Shown piece by piece: positions 61,846 to 64,000 of a stretch of DNA of 64,000 nucleotides. The DNA is taken from contig NZ_FNVQ01000001.1 in NCBI RefSeq assembly GCF_900108065.1, forward strand, positions 1,798,001-1,862,000, in the 5' to 3' direction. Source of the DNA: Marinobacterium lutimaris. GTDB lineage: Bacteria > Pseudomonadota > Gammaproteobacteria > Pseudomonadales > Balneatricaceae. How positions within the stretch are numbered: the first letter of the stretch is position 1; the number at the start of each line of letters is the position of its first letter. The notes beneath the pieces were generated by a model that saw nothing but the letters and a program-made list of their open reading frames with translations, searched no databases and was not told where the DNA came from. Made by a program: the position numbers and the translations under genes.

Positions 61846-62579
61846 GAGCTAAAAGAGGGGTTAAAGGCATCGAGCTCGACACTTTCGGCACGGTAGGCGT
61901 AGCTGCCTGGAGCCTGATCCCGAACTTCATCGATCAAGTGCAGCAACTGCGCACGGATACTCTCCGGCGTCAGGTCATTGTTCGGCTGCAGGGTGCAGGC
62001 GGCAAGGCGCACTTCAACCTGCTCGCGGCCAAGCAGTCTCTCGGCGTTCGCGATACAGCGCTCCGCGAGGCGTTCTGCCTGTTCGTTGGTGCTCGGTAAC
62101 AGCAGCTCGATCTCACCGCGATCATTGAGACCAACCAGATCTCCCGGGCGCGAGACCTCATCGGTGAGCATCAACGCCAGCCGTACACGGCAGGCCGCCA
62201 GCGTAACCGGATCAGGGCATTGAAGGTCAAATCGCATCAGGGTCAGGGGGGCAAATTCACGGACCGCACGGCGGCACTCGGTGCCCAACACCCGCGAAAA
62301 CCACTCAGGCAGCGCGGCGCCGGTATCCGGATCCGTCACCCGTTGGGTAATCAGCGAATGCTGCAGCTCATCCAGGCGAGCGCTCTGCTGATCGATCAGG
62401 CGACGCACACCTAAAACCTGAACCAGTAGCAGGACCAGTCCCAGACCTGCAAGCAGCATCAGCAACAGGGACAAACCCAGTATCAAAGACACCAGGAGCA
62501 GTGCCAACAATACAAGCCCCAGAGCCAGAGACAGCAGGGTCAGCATTCGCCGTTGAAGCTGAGTGGTCCGGGAATCCAT
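61842..62579 (-). CDS. Membrane protein with degenerate GGDEF-like domain
   Basis: A 245-residue protein. A very Leu-rich hydrophobic stretch covers about 12-58 (two helices), then a coiled-coil turn and a cytosolic domain from about 85 with GGDEF-like folding: LTLMRFDLQCPD, SRPGDLVGLNDRGEIELLLP. At the place of GGDEF stands NDRGEIE, so no cyclase activity is expected. It may bind GTP or a partner. ATG 62579; overlaps tmcA. Confidence 0.7.
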   Translation of the reverse strand: MDSRTTQLQRRMLTLLSLALGLVLLALLLVSLILGLSLLLMLLAGLGLVLLLVQVLGVRRLIDQQSARLDELQHSLITQRVTDPDTGAALPEWFSRVLGTECRRAVREFAPLTLMRFDLQCPDPVTLAACRVRLALMLTDEVSRPGDLVGLNDRGEIELLLPSTNEQAERLAERCIANAERLLGREQVEVRLAACTLQPNNDLTPESIRAQLLHLIDEVRDQAPGSYAYRAESVELDAFNPSFSS

Positions 62580-62687
62580 TGTTGGCTGTCTATCCTTCGC
62601 TAAGCTGCTGGCGGTGATAAGTTTCTGGCAATAAATAGTTGCTGGCAGTAAAGCGTTTTTTCCAACTGACTGCAATCAGGCGACAAC

Positions 62688-63272
62688 TCAGCTGCGGCCG
62701 TTCTGGTGCCTTTCGAGGTTTTGCTGCCGCTGCTGGCTGTTTTTACGCAGCATCACGTAGATGGCGCCAGTGCCACCCTGCTGCGGCTGCGCGGAGTGAT
62801 AGGCCATCACCTCGTCGAGCGCTCGCAGCCAGATATCCAGACAACTTTTAACCCGGTTAGCGTGGCTGTCCGAATGGCGGCTGCGGCCGAAGTTGACCAA
62901 GACCGTGCGTATCCCGAGGCCGACGCACTGCTGCACAAACTCCACAAGCTCATCGGCACACTCCGCCAGGCCCTTATGCATCAGATCGAGGCGGGCATCC
63001 ACGGTGTAACGCCCCAAGCGCAGATTACGGTACACCCCTTCCTGCACGCCATCGCGTTTCCACTCGATGGGGTCCAGCGGATCCAGCAGATATTCCGGAG
63101 TCAACGGCATACGCTCATCGCTACTACCCCCAAGGGCCGCCAGCCGGCGGGCACGGTGTTTGGGGTCGTGACGCGGGCGCGCGCTGCCATAGCTATGCAC
63201 ACGCTGCGGCGATTTGATTGGCCTGACACCATCGGCTTCCATCAATTCGAAGAACTCTTCATCTTCTCTCAT
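62688..63272 (-). CDS. Smr-domain protein with altered HGxG motif
   Basis: A 194-residue protein with the Smr fold in its C-terminal half (RLDLMHKGLAECADELVEFV, then MAYHSAQPQQGGTGAIYVML). In place of the catalytic HGxG stands FGRS (VLVNFGRSRHSDSHANRV). The neighbouring residues are well kept, so structure is likely intact but nicking activity is doubtful. It is closest to SmrA of gammaproteobacteria. ATG 63272 follows GGAGGG. Confidence 0.82.
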   Translation of the reverse strand: MREDEEFFELMEADGVRPIKSPQRVHSYGSARPRHDPKHRARRLAALGGSSDERMPLTPEYLLDPLDPIEWKRDGVQEGVYRNLRLGRYTVDARLDLMHKGLAECADELVEFVQQCVGLGIRTVLVNFGRSRHSDSHANRVKSCLDIWLRALDEVMAYHSAQPQQGGTGAIYVMLRKNSQQRQQNLERHQNGRS

Positions 63273-63476
63273 GGCAGGGGCCCTCCGTCTGTTCAGTTGC
63301 GCGACCAAGATAACTCCATTTTGGTGGCCCGGGCCAGCCCGGAAAACGCCAAGCAACTTTTCCGCGCCGACAAACTCCATTATGGTGATCAGAAGCAGTC
63401 GCCGGGGAAATTAAAAACGATTTCATACTCCCCTATACGGCGACTCCCGAAAATGGACCTTATTCGGATACCCTCA

Positions 63477-64000
63477 TGCAAAAAATAGCCGCTGCCGTAA
63501 TTCTCGTTTTAGTTTTGGGAGGTGCTTATCTGTTCTGGTCCAGCGACCAGCAACCCGCGCCGACCGCCACCGATGCCGAAACGGAGGTTTCACCCGACAC
63601 CGCTGAGGTGGCACGCTCCCATATCGAGACCCTCACCAGCAGCAGTGCCATGAGCGCCATCGATGTGCGCGATGCTAACGCCTTTGTCAGCGGCGAGCAG
63701 ATGCTGACGCTGCCGGGCTCCGCAGAACAGGCGGCGATAGAAGCGGGTGAAGAGAGCGGCGGCGCCAGCACCTACGCAGTAGACCTGGGCCTGGCCGGCA
63801 CCACCGCGGACACCTCCAGCAGCGCGCTGTCGCAGCTGAACCGGATGCGCCTCAAAGAGATACTCAACTCGCCGGAAAGCAATCCCAGCGATGTGTTCTA
63901 TATTCACTCGGTGGACAGCTACGACCGCCAGGGACTCTGGGGCATCATGCAGGAAGGGCTCACCAAGACCTTCGCCCAGGGCATCAAGCTGAGCTCCAAC
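63477..64000 (+). CDS. Exported or membrane-anchored protein, cut by right edge
   Basis: The reading frame from ATG 63477 stays open to the last base (174 codons). Residues about 5-22 (AAAVILVLVLGGAYLFWSS) are one membrane anchor or signal; a Ser/Ala/Glu-rich linker and a helical part with DSYDRQGLWGIMQEGLTKTF follow. No family recognised. Divergent from the Smr gene. Confidence 0.7.

Overview
The window looks like a moderately GC-rich marine gammaproteobacterium, closest in feel to the Oceanospirillales (Marinobacterium-like). Reasons: a dctPQM TRAP transporter with its own sensor kinase and regulator, a one-gene ornithine-lipid synthase, an lplT-aas fusion, and the dcd / mrp / metG neighbourhood. 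The genus is a guess.

Positions 1 to about 17,965 are the right-hand part of a lambda-like prophage sitting at the 3' end of a tRNA-Val(GAC) gene (17966-18042, minus strand). Its plan is lambda's, mirrored. A leftward early operon starts at cro (5191-5382), passes two terminators and runs through a Rha/KilAC-type regulator, a DnaT/O-like replication gene with six iterons inside it, zinc-finger proteins and a RuvC-like resolvase. It leaves the window at the left edge, so lysis and structural genes are not seen. A LexA-type CI repressor (5471-6202) faces right. It is followed by three genes in the position lambda uses for rexAB, closed by a terminator. A second operator cluster (7574-7628) then drives a long rightward early operon of about 22 tightly overlapping genes: a LuxR-type HTH protein, RdgC, a C5 cytosine methyltransferase and many small unknown proteins, ending in xis and int. 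The two operator clusters share the half-site pattern CAAG-N4-CTTG, three sites each.

From 18 to 29 kb lie signalling and transport genes: a GGDEF-EAL protein divergent from an orphan solute-binding protein, a Cache histidine kinase with a NarL-type regulator, the TRAP transporter they probably control, and a chemoreceptor. From 29 to 49 kb are mostly housekeeping genes: uvrB, an aspartate-type aminotransferase, a diguanylate cyclase with an intact I-site, a TolC-family protein, two uncharacterised proteins, dcd, mrp, the lplT-aas fusion, trmA, an HDOD protein, metG, a ketopantoate-reductase-like protein, a HopJ-family protein and a deaminase.

From 49.5 to 64 kb: a probable ornithine-lipid synthase preceded by a four-repeat Pho box, a VWA protein and a membrane J-domain protein, a lipoprotein, dodecin, a GlrR-like regulator that has lost nearly every residue needed for ATP hydrolysis and sigma-54 contact, ybaK, a low-complexity D/R/Y-rich exported protein, a TPR-methyltransferase, a MOSC protein, tmcA, a degenerate GGDEF-like membrane protein, an Smr-domain protein with a changed HGxG motif, and an exported protein cut by the right edge. 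No rRNA, CRISPR array or insertion sequence was found.
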